DNA from: Hwangdonia lutea
GTDB taxonomy: Bacteria; Bacteroidota; Bacteroidia; Flavobacteriales; Flavobacteriaceae
Assembly (NCBI RefSeq): GCF_032814565.1
Contig: NZ_CP136521.1
Coordinates: forward strand, 744,001 to 808,000
Length of the DNA stretch: 64,000 nt
Direction: 5' to 3'
Below the pieces are notes generated by a model, which saw only the letters and a list, made by a program, of their open reading frames with translations, ran no database searches and was not told the origin of the DNA. This document shows positions 43,418-51,726 of the stretch, one piece after another. A program made the position numbers and the translations under genes. Numbering within the stretch: the first letter of the stretch is position 1; the number at the start of each line of letters is the position of its first letter.

Positions 43418-44497
43418 CTATTTTTTAACAAACTTAAACGTATTGTTGTTGGCTATTTCTAAAAAATAAAGACCACTTTTTAATTGACTAATGGTTATTT
43501 TGTGATTTGGCACTAAATTACCTTTAGCTACCTCCACACCCAAAGTGTTATATATTTTGTAGTTTTCCGTTCGAGTTAAACCTGAAATTTGCAAATATTG
43601 CAGTGATGGGTTAGGAAAAACAGATAGTTCTTCAAATACTGAGGCACTTACAGAAAGTGCATTTAAAGAGAATTTAGAAATTTTATTTAATGACAATTGA
43701 GCTATGTACATATCGCTGCCAACAAGCAATATATCTGCAGGGTTAGATATAGATGGAATTACTGTTGTTGCAGTAGTTTGCGGCATAACCGTTATATCAA
43801 TTTTCGAGATTTTGTTACCACCTCCACCAGCCGCTGTATAGTGGCTTATGTACAAATCGTTCCCATCTAAAGCCAATCCAATAGGTGCGGGCATTCCTGT
43901 TATTTCATCTGTTAAAACAGGCGTAGCGGCTGTTATGTCAACTTTAGATATTTTATTTCCTTGATATACTGCAATGTACATATAGTTGCCAGTAATCCAT
44001 AGATCCTTTGCGGTTCTTACACCAGTAACAAAAGTGCTTAGTGTGGGGGTTGGTTGAGAAACATCTACTTTATAAATTTTTTTATTATTAACCGGTGGGG
44101 CATTGGGGTCTTCAGCTATATATAAAGCGTTTCCATGTAATACCATCCTGCCCGGGTTGGTTATCCCTGTTATTAAGTCTGTTTTGGTTGGCGTTACATC
44201 TGTAACGTTTATTTTGGAAATCTTGTTCTCAGAATTCTCAGATATGTACAACTCATCGCCATTAAACACTAAACCCCTAGGAGCATTTACCCCTGTTATT
44301 ACGGTAATTGGTGTTGGGTTTGAAATAGTTAAATCAATTTTAGAGATTTTATTACCATTAAGTTCAGCTATGTATAAATAATCACCTTTTACTGCTAAAC
44401 AATTTGGAGAATTTAACCCCGTTGCAACATCTGTAACCTGTGCAAAAGTTGATAGAGTTAAAAATAAACTGAGGCAAGCAATGTAAATTTTTTTCAT
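43418..44497 (-). CDS. Beta-propeller protein with T9SS type A sorting domain
   Basis: A ~359-residue protein secreted by the type IX system. Signal peptide at residues ~1-18 (LTLSTFAQV), then six repeats of ~45-50 residues of the type LYIxENGNKISKIDIT...TGVNAPRGLxFxGD, forming an NHL-like propeller, and a C-terminal sorting domain (VFPNPSLQYLQISGLT, LKSGLYFLEIANNNTFKFVKK). The frame opens at 44551 but that is inside a terminator; the ATG at 44497 gives a clean signal. Probably surface-bound or released and binding a ligand. No enzyme motif. Confidence 0.86.
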   Translation of the reverse strand: MKKIYIACLSLFLTLSTFAQVTDVATGLNSPNCLAVKGDYLYIAELNGNKISKIDLTISNPTPITVITGVNAPRGLVFNGDELYISENSENKISKINVTDVTPTKTDLITGITNPGRMVLHGNALYIAEDPNAPPVNNKKIYKVDVSQPTPTLSTFVTGVRTAKDLWITGNYMYIAVYQGNKISKVDITAATPVLTDEITGMPAPIGLALDGNDLYISHYTAAGGGGNKISKIDITVMPQTTATTVIPSISNPADILLVGSDMYIAQLSLNKISKFSLNALSVSASVFEELSVFPNPSLQYLQISGLTRTENYKIYNTLGVEVAKGNLVPNHKITISQLKSGLYFLEIANNNTFKFVKK

Positions 44498-44540
44498 GTT
44501 GATTTGTTTTCTTAAAGCACTAATATAGATTTTTTTTACA

Positions 44541-44572
44541 AAAAAACCCAAAGCAACAAACTTTGGGTTTTT
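44541..44572 (-). terminator. Intrinsic terminator of the HMA protein gene
   Basis: Perfect stem AAAAACCCAAAG / CTTTGGGTTTTT with a 7-base loop; on the minus strand it is followed by further T. It lies about 20 bases after the HMA gene stop. Confidence 0.9.
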
Positions 44573-44592
44573 AATATTAAAAGTGAATTTTT

Positions 44593-44970
44593 CTAGTTTT
44601 TTGGTTTTTCTTCACCCTCGTCTTTATGGTCGTCAATCACCTTATCATCGCGATATTTACAACATGGGTGTACAGAAGCATAAGCCTCGTCGGTTGCTTT
44701 TACCTCTTTAGTATCGTGCCCCACTTTAGCGATAGTTTTCTGTATGGCTTTTAAATCGGTTTTACGGGCGTCGTAAATCAGTTTTAACTCGTGGGTTTTC
44801 ACGTTCCAATCGGCCGACTTTACACCTTTTGAGGTTAAGCAGGCTTTTTCAATGCGGTTTTTACACATCATACAAACACCATCGACTTCAATGGAGGCTT
44901 TTTGGTTTTTGTTTTGTGCAAAGGTTGTTGTTCCTATTAGCATAAGTGCTAAAATCATTATTTTTTTCAT
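44593..44970 (-). CDS. Periplasmic heavy-metal-associated (HMA) domain protein
   Basis: A 125-residue protein with a signal peptide (residues ~1-18, ending TFAQN) and one HMA domain. The metal-binding CxxC is in VCMMCKNRIEKAC, and the rest of the ferredoxin-like fold follows (VKSADWNVKTHELKLIYD, AIQKTIAKVGHDTKEV). The C-terminus carries a CC motif (HPCCKYRDDK) and a charged tail. Such proteins bind Cu(I) or similar soft ions. It ends a strand-shared group with the TonB receptor and the Cys-rich small protein. Confidence 0.88.
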   Translation of the reverse strand: MKKIMILALMLIGTTTFAQNKNQKASIEVDGVCMMCKNRIEKACLTSKGVKSADWNVKTHELKLIYDARKTDLKAIQKTIAKVGHDTKEVKATDEAYASVHPCCKYRDDKVIDDHKDEGEEKPKN

Positions 44971-44985
44971 AATTAAGTTTTTTTC

Positions 44986-45063
44986 ATTCCCGTGAAGACG
45001 GGAATCTCATTTAATATTTATAATTTTTTTTAATAAGATGCTTCGACTGCGCTCAGCATGACA
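44986..45063. repeat. Two short dispersed repeat units
   Basis: ATTCCCGTGAAGACGGGAAT (44987-45006, perfect hairpin CCCGT/ACGGG) and, after an AT-rich spacer, TGCTTCGACTGCGCTCAGCA with TGACA (45040-45063). Both belong to hairpin families frequent in Bacteroidota intergenic DNA. A degenerate copy of the first (TCATTCCCATAAAAATAGGA) is near 49770. Confidence 0.6.
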
Positions 45064-45116
45064 GGTTTATATATTAGTTCCATTTATAAAACTCCCTCCT
45101 TGGAGGGAATGACTGA

Positions 45117-47354
45117 TTATTCTATTTTAAACCGTAATCCGGCATAATAACTTGCTCCAAAAATGGGGCCATAAACAAAAGTAGTATCAAAATTTGAACC
45201 AAAAGGATCATTTGCTCCTAAAATGGGATTATCTTGTTTTACGTTTGTTATGTTTTCACCGCCTAAATATACTTCAAATTTAGGAGAAAACACTTTAGTT
45301 ATTTGCGCATTTAAAGTACCAAGTGTTGGTGTGTTTTCAGGTAATTGATATTGAATAGGATTTCCCGTGGTTGACGAAAAACGCTGTTCGCCCAACCAAT
45401 TAAAGGTAGTATCAAATTTCCATCGGGCACCATTTTCTTTCATATTCGTTTCGTAAGATGCATTGGCAAAAAAACGGTTTGTGGGCACTAATGGTTTTGA
45501 GAGTTTACCAGAATTATAATCGGTTTTAACATCGTAATATTTGTACGCCAATCGTAAATCGAAATGCTCGAAAGCATTGTAATTCCATTCAATTTGAAAG
45601 CTATTGGCGTAACTATCGCCGTCTAAATTATAAAAATTGACCTCTTGTGGGTTTTCGAAATCTACGACCACTTGATTTTGAAAATCGGTACGGTAATAAT
45701 CTAAAGTAATATCTGCTTTTCTGTTAAAAAGATTAAATCCCTGTAAAAAAGACACCCCGTAATTCCAGGCAATTTCTGGGTCTAATCCATAAATAGCACC
45801 ACCGGTATTTAAAATATTAATTGCCCGTGAGGTTGAGAATATACTTTGATTTTCGGCAAAAATATTGGCACTGCGTATACCGCGACCGAATGACGCACGT
45901 AACGCCGATTTTTCCCAAGGTGTGTATCGCGCATGAAACCTAGGCGTAATAAACGTGCCCATTAAATTATGGTTGTCTACGCGAATTCCGGCCGTTAAAT
46001 TCAGTTTCTCCAGATTATCAAAATTATACTCGAAAAACGCACCGACTGAACGCTCGGTTCTTTCGTAATCATTGGTGTTTACAAACTCATCGTAATGATC
46101 GTACGTATAGCTAATTCCTGTTTTAACCTTATGTCTGGAATCGCTAATAATCGAATTATAAATAGCATTGGCATACAAACTATTATGTGTTATATCGTAT
46201 TGATTTAAACCAAAATACGATGCTTGCTTATGGTTGCTATAAGCCGTTTGCAAGCTTATACTTTGCCATGTTAGTTCTGGATTTACATACCCAAATTTTG
46301 TCGATACTTCGTAACGTCGGGTATCAATTTCGCTACCCCAAGCATTGGTTGTGCCCTTATCGGTTTTAGGATTGAAGCTTTCTTGTCCCGTTTGTTTTTC
46401 ATCATTTAAAAACTTCAGATTTATAAAAGATACAAAGCCTTTTTCAGTATCGATATATTGCCATCTGTTCATGATGTTTATCTGTTCCTGCAAAGGCATA
46501 TCTAAAAAAGTATCGTTATTATTATCGTGCTTGGTGTCTCTTAAATTTCCGTGTAAATAAAGGCCTGTACTCCACTTCTCGTTAACCGCCGTGTTTAAAT
46601 GGGTGTTTAATTCCAAGCGTCCGTTGGCATTGGTGTACGCATTTACAAATAATCTTGCATCGGTGGTTGGCTTAACCAATTCCGCATTTATTTGTCCCGC
46701 AATACTCTCGAAACCATTAACGGCACTTCCCGCACCTTTGGTAATTTGAATACTCTCTACCCAAGTCCCGGGTATAAAACTCATCCCGAACGCTTGCGAT
46801 GCACCGCGAATTGACGGAATGTTTTCAGTCGCTATTAAAATATAGGGACTCGTTAAACCCAGCATTTTTATTTGTCGCGTACCTGAAACGGCATCGGCAA
46901 AATTAACATCGATGGATGGATTGGTTTCAAAACTTTCAGACAAATTACAGCATGCCGCTTTAAGCAATTCGTCGCTACTCACGGTAAACACGTTTGTGGC
47001 TTGCAAGTACGATTTTGATGTGGCTTGTTTTCGGGAAGTTATAGTAACTGCATCTAAATTATCTGTAGATTGCAACCAATGTCGCACTACTTTTGGCTCG
47101 TTTACGGTAATGGTATCGGTTTTAAAACCCACATAACTAATCACCAATTGGCTGTATTCGTTTTTATAAGGTATCGTGAATTTCCCATCGATATCAGTTA
47201 CCGATCCAACCGAGGTGTCCAGCCAATAAACATTTGCGCCGGCTAACCCTATAGGCTCGTTTTTATCGTTTGCTTCCAGAATCAATCCGCTTATCTTGTC
47301 TTGCGAAAAGCTGAGCATAGGAAGTATAAATAGTATATATATGATTTGTTTCAT
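45117..47354 (-). CDS. TonB-dependent receptor, probable copper or metal transporter
   Basis: A 745-residue outer-membrane receptor: signal peptide (~1-17), CarboxypepD_reg-like domain (about 20-95), plug domain (about 115-235, VESIQITKGAGSAVNGFESI) and a beta barrel to the C-terminal YYAGLRFKIE. The motif KAACCNLSESFETNPS just before the plug, with a Cys pair, is seen in a Bacteroidota subfamily found beside HMA and HYC_CC_PP proteins, which suggests metal binding. It lies between these two genes on the same strand (113-base and ~146-base gaps). Copper is the most likely substrate, inferred from neighbours only. Confidence 0.88.
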   Translation of the reverse strand: MKQIIYILFILPMLSFSQDKISGLILEANDKNEPIGLAGANVYWLDTSVGSVTDIDGKFTIPYKNEYSQLVISYVGFKTDTITVNEPKVVRHWLQSTDNLDAVTITSRKQATSKSYLQATNVFTVSSDELLKAACCNLSESFETNPSIDVNFADAVSGTRQIKMLGLTSPYILIATENIPSIRGASQAFGMSFIPGTWVESIQITKGAGSAVNGFESIAGQINAELVKPTTDARLFVNAYTNANGRLELNTHLNTAVNEKWSTGLYLHGNLRDTKHDNNNDTFLDMPLQEQINIMNRWQYIDTEKGFVSFINLKFLNDEKQTGQESFNPKTDKGTTNAWGSEIDTRRYEVSTKFGYVNPELTWQSISLQTAYSNHKQASYFGLNQYDITHNSLYANAIYNSIISDSRHKVKTGISYTYDHYDEFVNTNDYERTERSVGAFFEYNFDNLEKLNLTAGIRVDNHNLMGTFITPRFHARYTPWEKSALRASFGRGIRSANIFAENQSIFSTSRAINILNTGGAIYGLDPEIAWNYGVSFLQGFNLFNRKADITLDYYRTDFQNQVVVDFENPQEVNFYNLDGDSYANSFQIEWNYNAFEHFDLRLAYKYYDVKTDYNSGKLSKPLVPTNRFFANASYETNMKENGARWKFDTTFNWLGEQRFSSTTGNPIQYQLPENTPTLGTLNAQITKVFSPKFEVYLGGENITNVKQDNPILGANDPFGSNFDTTFVYGPIFGASYYAGLRFKIE

Positions 47355-47468
47355 TTATTAGAAATATTGTAAAATTTTGATGTTTGATTAAAAGTTGTGT
47401 GCCAAAAAATTTCGACCTTAACTTCGGTAAACTTAGTGTGGCACGTAGGAATTACAAAAAACAATAAA

Positions 47469-47870
47469 TCAAATCAGGAAAGTATCGTGAAGCACCTGTA
47501 TATCTGAGACCAGAATGGGTGGCGCATAATCTTTATGAGGAACAATCTCTTTTTTAAGTATTTTGAAAAGATTGGTGAATGAATAAACAAAGGATGCTAA
47601 AAACTGTTGGTGTTTGAAATCTAAATCATCAAACGAAGACACATTTAATTCGTCTTGCCCAACAATCACTTTTATGACGTCTTTACAGCAAGTCATTTTC
47701 TGCTGAATTGCAAACGCTTCCATTTCGCATTTTTCGGCTTCGGCAAACATCGCAACATCAATTAAAACATCGCCACAAAAGTGCTTTTCAATAGTAAAAG
47801 ATACAGTTGAAAATAGCACCAAAAAGGCTAGTAATAAAGAAAAGCTTTTATGTAAGATTTGTTTTATCAT
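47469..47870 (-). CDS. HYC_CC_PP-like small secreted protein
   Basis: A 133-residue protein with an N-terminal signal or anchor (residues ~9-27). It carries the pattern HFCGDVLIDVAMF, a Cys in EAEKCEME and a CC pair in KMTCCKDVIKV, matching the Bacteroidota family named for HYC, CC and PP motifs; the PP is seen in YAPPILV at the C-terminus (here H-F-C instead of H-Y-C). It is the first gene of the metal locus, upstream of the TonB receptor. Probably a periplasmic metal-binding accessory. Confidence 0.82.
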   Translation of the reverse strand: MIKQILHKSFSLLLAFLVLFSTVSFTIEKHFCGDVLIDVAMFAEAEKCEMEAFAIQQKMTCCKDVIKVIVGQDELNVSSFDDLDFKHQQFLASFVYSFTNLFKILKKEIVPHKDYAPPILVSDIQVLHDTFLI

Positions 47871-47940
47871 TCCTATAGCTATCGAAGCAAAAATACAAAA
47901 ACTTAAAAATATTCACTCGCTTTTATAAAAGGATTAACAG

Positions 47941-48369
47941 TTAATTTTTTAGTCTATTATAATAAAACGCTGGCAATAAAAGGATTAGGATTATTGGCTG
48001 AATTAAAAATCGGCGCACATTAAAAAAGATGTAATAGGTTTCCTGTTTTGGGTTTAAAACAAAGTATAAATAGCCAATCAAGAGTAAAACAAAAGCCAAA
48101 ATATAAATAAACCCAGAAAACTTGATGACACTTTTATCTTTAAAAACAACAAACAAAATAGCTAAAGAAATAAGGGTATTTAATGTGTATCGTATAATGG
48201 TAAACATGGTTAATTTGAAAACTTCAACATTCGGGCTATCGGCATATAAATAATCATTTTTAAAAAAGGCTAAATACGGGTCGTAAAACAAGTCGTTTTC
48301 AAACCATCGGATAAAAATCAGTATTCCAAACAACAAAAAAAGCAGCATGTATTTCACCAATTTACCCAT
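47941..48369 (-). CDS. Exosortase F system-associated membrane protein
   Basis: A 142-residue protein with about four membrane segments (near residues 7-22, 50-70, 78-101 and 120-138). It contains IRWFENDLFYDPYLAFFKND near residue 19, characteristic of the small protein found directly downstream of xrtF in flavobacteria. It overlaps the xrtF stop by 8 bases, so it is translationally coupled to it. Its role in sorting is not known. Confidence 0.87.
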   Translation of the reverse strand: MGKLVKYMLLFLLFGILIFIRWFENDLFYDPYLAFFKNDYLYADSPNVEVFKLTMFTIIRYTLNTLISLAILFVVFKDKSVIKFSGFIYILAFVLLLIGYLYFVLNPKQETYYIFFNVRRFLIQPIILILLLPAFYYNRLKN

Positions 48370-48913
48370 GCTTGTTTTTTAAGTTCGAAAACCGATTCAC
48401 CCAGAAAATCCACAATAAAAAAACCATGCCGTAAATAATTGCAGGAAACAGCACACCATGTAAAAACTCTTGATGCTCCGGGTAATGATACAGGGCGATG
48501 CATATTATGGCAATCCGAATTAAATTAACGGTGTATATTAAAACACTGCCCGAAAGCATAAAAAACAATGTGGTTTTAAGTTTGCCCGAAAATGCCACAA
48601 CAAAAGACACAAACAAGATAATAACGCTTGCCGCATTACACCCTTCAATAACCCGTGCTACGTAGCTGCCGTTAACAACAACCTTCATCGAAGGCTCGTC
48701 CGGGTGCGGTAAAACCTGTGCGCTGTAACCAAAACCATTCAACAAATCTTCAGTTTGTTTGGCCACTAAATGAGTAATATAATCCGGATAGAATTTAGAA
48801 CCTTCAGAAAATTCCAAATAAAAATGGTACAACAACGAAAAAACCACATACACAACCAAAAACGTGAATATGAATTTTACAACGGCTCTATATTTTATAA
48901 AAAGTGCTTTCAA
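48362..48913 (-). CDS. xrtF: Exosortase family protein XrtF
   Basis: A 183-residue membrane protein of the exosortase/archaeosortase family with about five membrane segments. The catalytic triad is visible as Cys92 (VIEGCNAASV), Arg133 (NLIRIAI) and His152 (FLHGVLFP). Exosortases cleave C-terminal sorting signals of exported proteins in the inner membrane and attach them to polysaccharide-linked carriers. No PEP-CTERM-like signal is seen in proteins of this window, in keeping with the unknown substrate of XrtF. It is divergent from the GAF gene. Confidence 0.93.
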   Translation of the reverse strand: MKALFIKYRAVVKFIFTFLVVYVVFSLLYHFYLEFSEGSKFYPDYITHLVAKQTEDLLNGFGYSAQVLPHPDEPSMKVVVNGSYVARVIEGCNAASVIILFVSFVVAFSGKLKTTLFFMLSGSVLIYTVNLIRIAIICIALYHYPEHQEFLHGVLFPAIIYGMVFLLWIFWVNRFSNLKNKHG

Positions 48914-49095
48914 AGAAAGTATTAAATTAAAAAATCCAATGTTAGTTCGAGTATTTTTTTGCTTGCGTTTTTATTTTTCAACCTGCATCAAAAAATTATA
49001 TCGAGAACACAAAAACAGGTATAATGTTAAAATTATCTGAAACTAAATATCGAATGTACACCTTTTTAAATACTTTTACCAAAAGTTTTTTATTT

Positions 49096-49551
49096 ATGAA
49101 TTTTGAAGCCCTTAAACCTCAGGTTGAAACCATAATTTCCAATGCCAATAAAACTACCGACGAACGATTATTATCGATTTGCCAGTTATTGGAACGCCAC
49201 ATCGAATATTACAATTGGGTAGGCTTTTATTTTGCCGATAGCGCTAAAAAAGAATTGCATTTAGGCCCTTATGTAGGCGAACCCACCGACCACACCGTAA
49301 TTCCGTTTGGAAAAGGCATTTGCGGACAAGTGGCCCTAAGCAACCAAAATTTTGTGGTGCCCGATGTGGCAGCTCAAGATAATTATATTGCGTGCAGCAT
49401 TACCGTAAAGGCTGAAATTGTAGTGCCCATTTTTGTAAATGGGGAAAATATTGGTCAAATAGACATCGACTCCAATACAGCAGATCCGTTTACCGAAGCA
49501 GACGAACGCTTTTTAGAGTTTGTTTGTACGCAAGTAGCTCAGCTATTTTAA
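49096..49551 (+). CDS. GAF-domain free methionine-(R)-sulfoxide reductase-like protein
   Basis: A 151-residue protein consisting of one GAF domain, of the fRMsr type. FGKGICGQVALSNQNFVVPD and NYIACSITVKAEIVVPIF carry two of the Cys of the family (in ICG and IACS); these and the NWVGFY and GPY patterns fit the enzyme that reduces free Met-(R)-sulfoxide. The frame opens at 49024, but the ATG at 49096 matches the family start (MNFEALKPQ). Divergent from xrtF. Confidence 0.85.
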   Translation: MNFEALKPQVETIISNANKTTDERLLSICQLLERHIEYYNWVGFYFADSAKKELHLGPYVGEPTDHTVIPFGKGICGQVALSNQNFVVPDVAAQDNYIACSITVKAEIVVPIFVNGENIGQIDIDSNTADPFTEADERFLEFVCTQVAQLF

Positions 49552-49710
49552 GTTTAAAGTTCAAAATTCCGGGTTCATTATTTCTACCTATAGCAACTTT
49601 GAATTTTAAACTTTGAGCTTTGAACTCTTAATGTTAACAACTCAGGCTTATCGTTAAAAAAACAGCACTTTTTTTGCAGTTTTCATACTTCCATTTTTAG
49701 TTGAAATAAC

Positions 49711-49718
49711 TACTTTTG
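49711..49718 (+). promoter_or_regulatory. -7 promoter box for purH
   Basis: TACTTTTG, exact TAnnTTTG match, about 90 bases before the ATG at 49810. The leader then carries a degenerate dispersed hairpin unit near 49770. Confidence 0.55.
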
Positions 49719-49809
49719 CATTTTTAAAACAGCACGTTCAATGCTATGCATTGAAAAACCTTAAACCTGTCATTCCCATAAAAATAGGAATCAAACACAA
49801 CACACTAAA

Positions 49810-51342
49810 ATGAGCAACGAAAAAACCATTAAATCTGCATTAATATCTGTTTTTAGTAAAGACGGATTAGCCCCCATCGTAAAAAAATTAAACGAACAGG
49901 GTGTCACTATTTATTCCACCGGAGGAACCGAAAAATTTATTAACGATTTAGGTATTGATGTCGTTCCGGTTGAGGAGGTTACATCGTACCCTTCCATTCT
50001 TGGTGGTCGTGTAAAAACATTGCATCCTAAAGTTTTTGGAGGAATTTTAAATAGACAAAACCATGAAGGCGACGTTGCAGAATTGGCCGAATATGAGATT
50101 CCGCAAATCGATGTCGTTATTGTTGATTTATATCCGTTTGAAAAAACAGTGGCATCGGGTGCGAGCGAACAGGATATTATTGAAAAGATTGATATTGGTG
50201 GTATTTCGTTAATCCGTGCTGCAGCGAAAAATTTTGCCGATGTTATTTGTGTATCCTCGGTTGATGATTATGCGGAGTTTTTGGAATTGATTTCTGAAAA
50301 CAACGGTAGCATTTCTGAAGCAGACAGAAAACGTTTTGCCGCAAAAGCTTTTAATGTGTCCTCGCATTACGATACGGCTATTTTTAATTACTTCAACAAA
50401 AATCACGATGAAGCGGTTTTAAAAATTAGCGAGCCAAATGGCAAGGTGTTACGCTACGGCGAAAACCCTCACCAAAAAGGCTTTTTCTTTGGAGATTTTG
50501 ATGAGCTATTCACAAAACTCCACGGAAAAGAATTAAGCTACAACAACCTTTTGGATGTTGATGCTGCAGTAAATTTAATGTTAGAGTTTAAAAACGACGC
50601 CCCTACTTTTGCTATTTTAAAGCATAACAATGCCTGTGGTTTAGCGCAACGCGACAACTTACACCAAGCATACCTTGACGCTTTGGCTGGCGATCCTGTT
50701 TCGGCTTTTGGTGGTGTTTTAATTAGCAATAAGGAAATTGATTTGGCTACGGCTGAGGAAATTCACAAGTTATTCTGCGAGGTAGTTATTGCACCTTCTT
50801 TTGCTGCCGATGCTTTAGAGATTTTAAAAGGCAAGAAGAACAGGATTTTATTGAAAATTCATGATGTGGAGATGCCAAAAACCAATGTAAGAAGTTGTTT
50901 AAACGGTGTTTTGGTGCAAGACAGAAACAATATTACCGATAAAGCTGAGGACTTAAAGCCAGTTACAAACCTAGCGCCAACCCAAGCTCAAATTGACGAT
51001 TTAATTTTTGCTTCTAAAATATGTAAGCACACCAAATCGAACACCATTGTTTTGGCAAAAAACAAACAATTGTGTGCTAGTGGCACGGGGCAAACCAGTC
51101 GTGTTGATGCTTTAGAGCAAGCCATACACAAAGCTGGAACTTTTAAGTTTGATTTAAACGGTGCTGTAATGGCGAGTGATGCATTTTTCCCATTCCCCGA
51201 TTGTGTGGAGATTGCTAAAAAAGCAGGAATTTCTGCGGTAATTCAACCGGGTGGCTCGATAAAAGATCAATTAAGTATTGATTATTGCAACGACAATAAT
51301 GTGGCGATGGTGATGACGGGTACACGCCATTTTAAGCATTAA
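49810..51342 (+). CDS. purH: Bifunctional AICAR formyltransferase / IMP cyclohydrolase
   Basis: A 510-residue enzyme for the last two steps of IMP synthesis. The N-terminal cyclohydrolase (MGS-like) domain is about residues 5-195 (ALISVFSKDGLAPIVKKL, TSYPSILGGRVKTLHPKVFG) and the C-terminal formyltransferase domain about 200-510 (LRYGENPHQKGFF, LKHNNACGLA, GSIKDQLSIDYCN, ending VMTGTRHFKH). The Lys-His motif of the transferase (KHNN) is present. Length slightly shorter than E. coli PurH (529). Confidence 0.97.
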   Translation: MSNEKTIKSALISVFSKDGLAPIVKKLNEQGVTIYSTGGTEKFINDLGIDVVPVEEVTSYPSILGGRVKTLHPKVFGGILNRQNHEGDVAELAEYEIPQIDVVIVDLYPFEKTVASGASEQDIIEKIDIGGISLIRAAAKNFADVICVSSVDDYAEFLELISENNGSISEADRKRFAAKAFNVSSHYDTAIFNYFNKNHDEAVLKISEPNGKVLRYGENPHQKGFFFGDFDELFTKLHGKELSYNNLLDVDAAVNLMLEFKNDAPTFAILKHNNACGLAQRDNLHQAYLDALAGDPVSAFGGVLISNKEIDLATAEEIHKLFCEVVIAPSFAADALEILKGKKNRILLKIHDVEMPKTNVRSCLNGVLVQDRNNITDKAEDLKPVTNLAPTQAQIDDLIFASKICKHTKSNTIVLAKNKQLCASGTGQTSRVDALEQAIHKAGTFKFDLNGAVMASDAFFPFPDCVEIAKKAGISAVIQPGGSIKDQLSIDYCNDNNVAMVMTGTRHFKH

Positions 51343-51373
51343 AATTATTGTTTCAATAACTTACTAAAAAGCA

Positions 51374-51406
51374 AGACCTGTCAGGTTTTAAAAACCTGAC
51401 AGGTCT
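51374..51406. repeat. 33-base palindrome, copy 3
   Basis: Same arms as copies at 3423 and 6900 (AGACCTGTCAGGTTTT / AAACCTGACAGGTCT), with a shifted loop (TTTTAAAAA). About 30 bases after purH, it may act as its terminator. Confidence 0.85.
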
Positions 51407-51443
51407 AACTTTAAATGATAATGTTGAATTATAGCAGACATTT

Positions 51444-51565
51444 GCGTTAGGGATTGAACGGCCTGTTTGAGCTCGCCGACGTAGGAGGAAGCGAGTAGTG
51501 AAAGCCCGACCGAAGCGATCCTGCAAGGTTTTGAAAACCTTGTAGGTATGAGCGTAGGGAACGCC
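51444..51565 (+). repeat. Structured dispersed intergenic element, copy 2
   Basis: Begins GCGTTAGGGATTGAACGGCC, has GAAGCGAG, TGAAAGCCCGACC, and ends AGCGTAGGGAACGCC, so its ends pair (GCGTT/AACGC). It shares ordered blocks with 935-1052 (read on the minus strand). The variable part contains an internal palindrome, CCTGCAAGG / CCTTGTAGG (51520-51546), which resembles another short hairpin family. Confidence 0.75.
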
Positions 51566-51726
51566 ATAAATTATAAAATAAAACCATCCAAAAACCGATA
51601 AACTGCGTATAAGTGTAAGCACCTATTGTTAATTTGAATTTTGAGTAGCTTAAAACTCATATATTTATTTACTTTTATTACATTTACAAGATTTGTTAAC
51701 AACCCTTTAAAAACTACTAATAGCAC

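Larger units (their letters stand above)
51343..51726. other. Intergenic region with two repeat elements before mreB
   Basis: No supported gene. It contains the third 33-base palindrome (51374-51406), a copy of the structured intergenic element (51444-51565), and an AT-rich stretch (51566-51726) that should hold the mreB promoter. A minus-strand open frame through the repeats is judged spurious. Confidence 0.75.

Noticed and set aside
44498-44551. 18-residue N-terminal extension of the T9SS propeller protein
   Set aside because: It begins in the terminator hairpin of the HMA gene; the ATG at 44497 starts a normal signal peptide.
51353-51622. 89-residue open frame on the minus strand after purH
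   Set aside because: It runs through the 33-base palindrome and the structured intergenic element; its peptide is just the translation of repeat DNA and has no family features.
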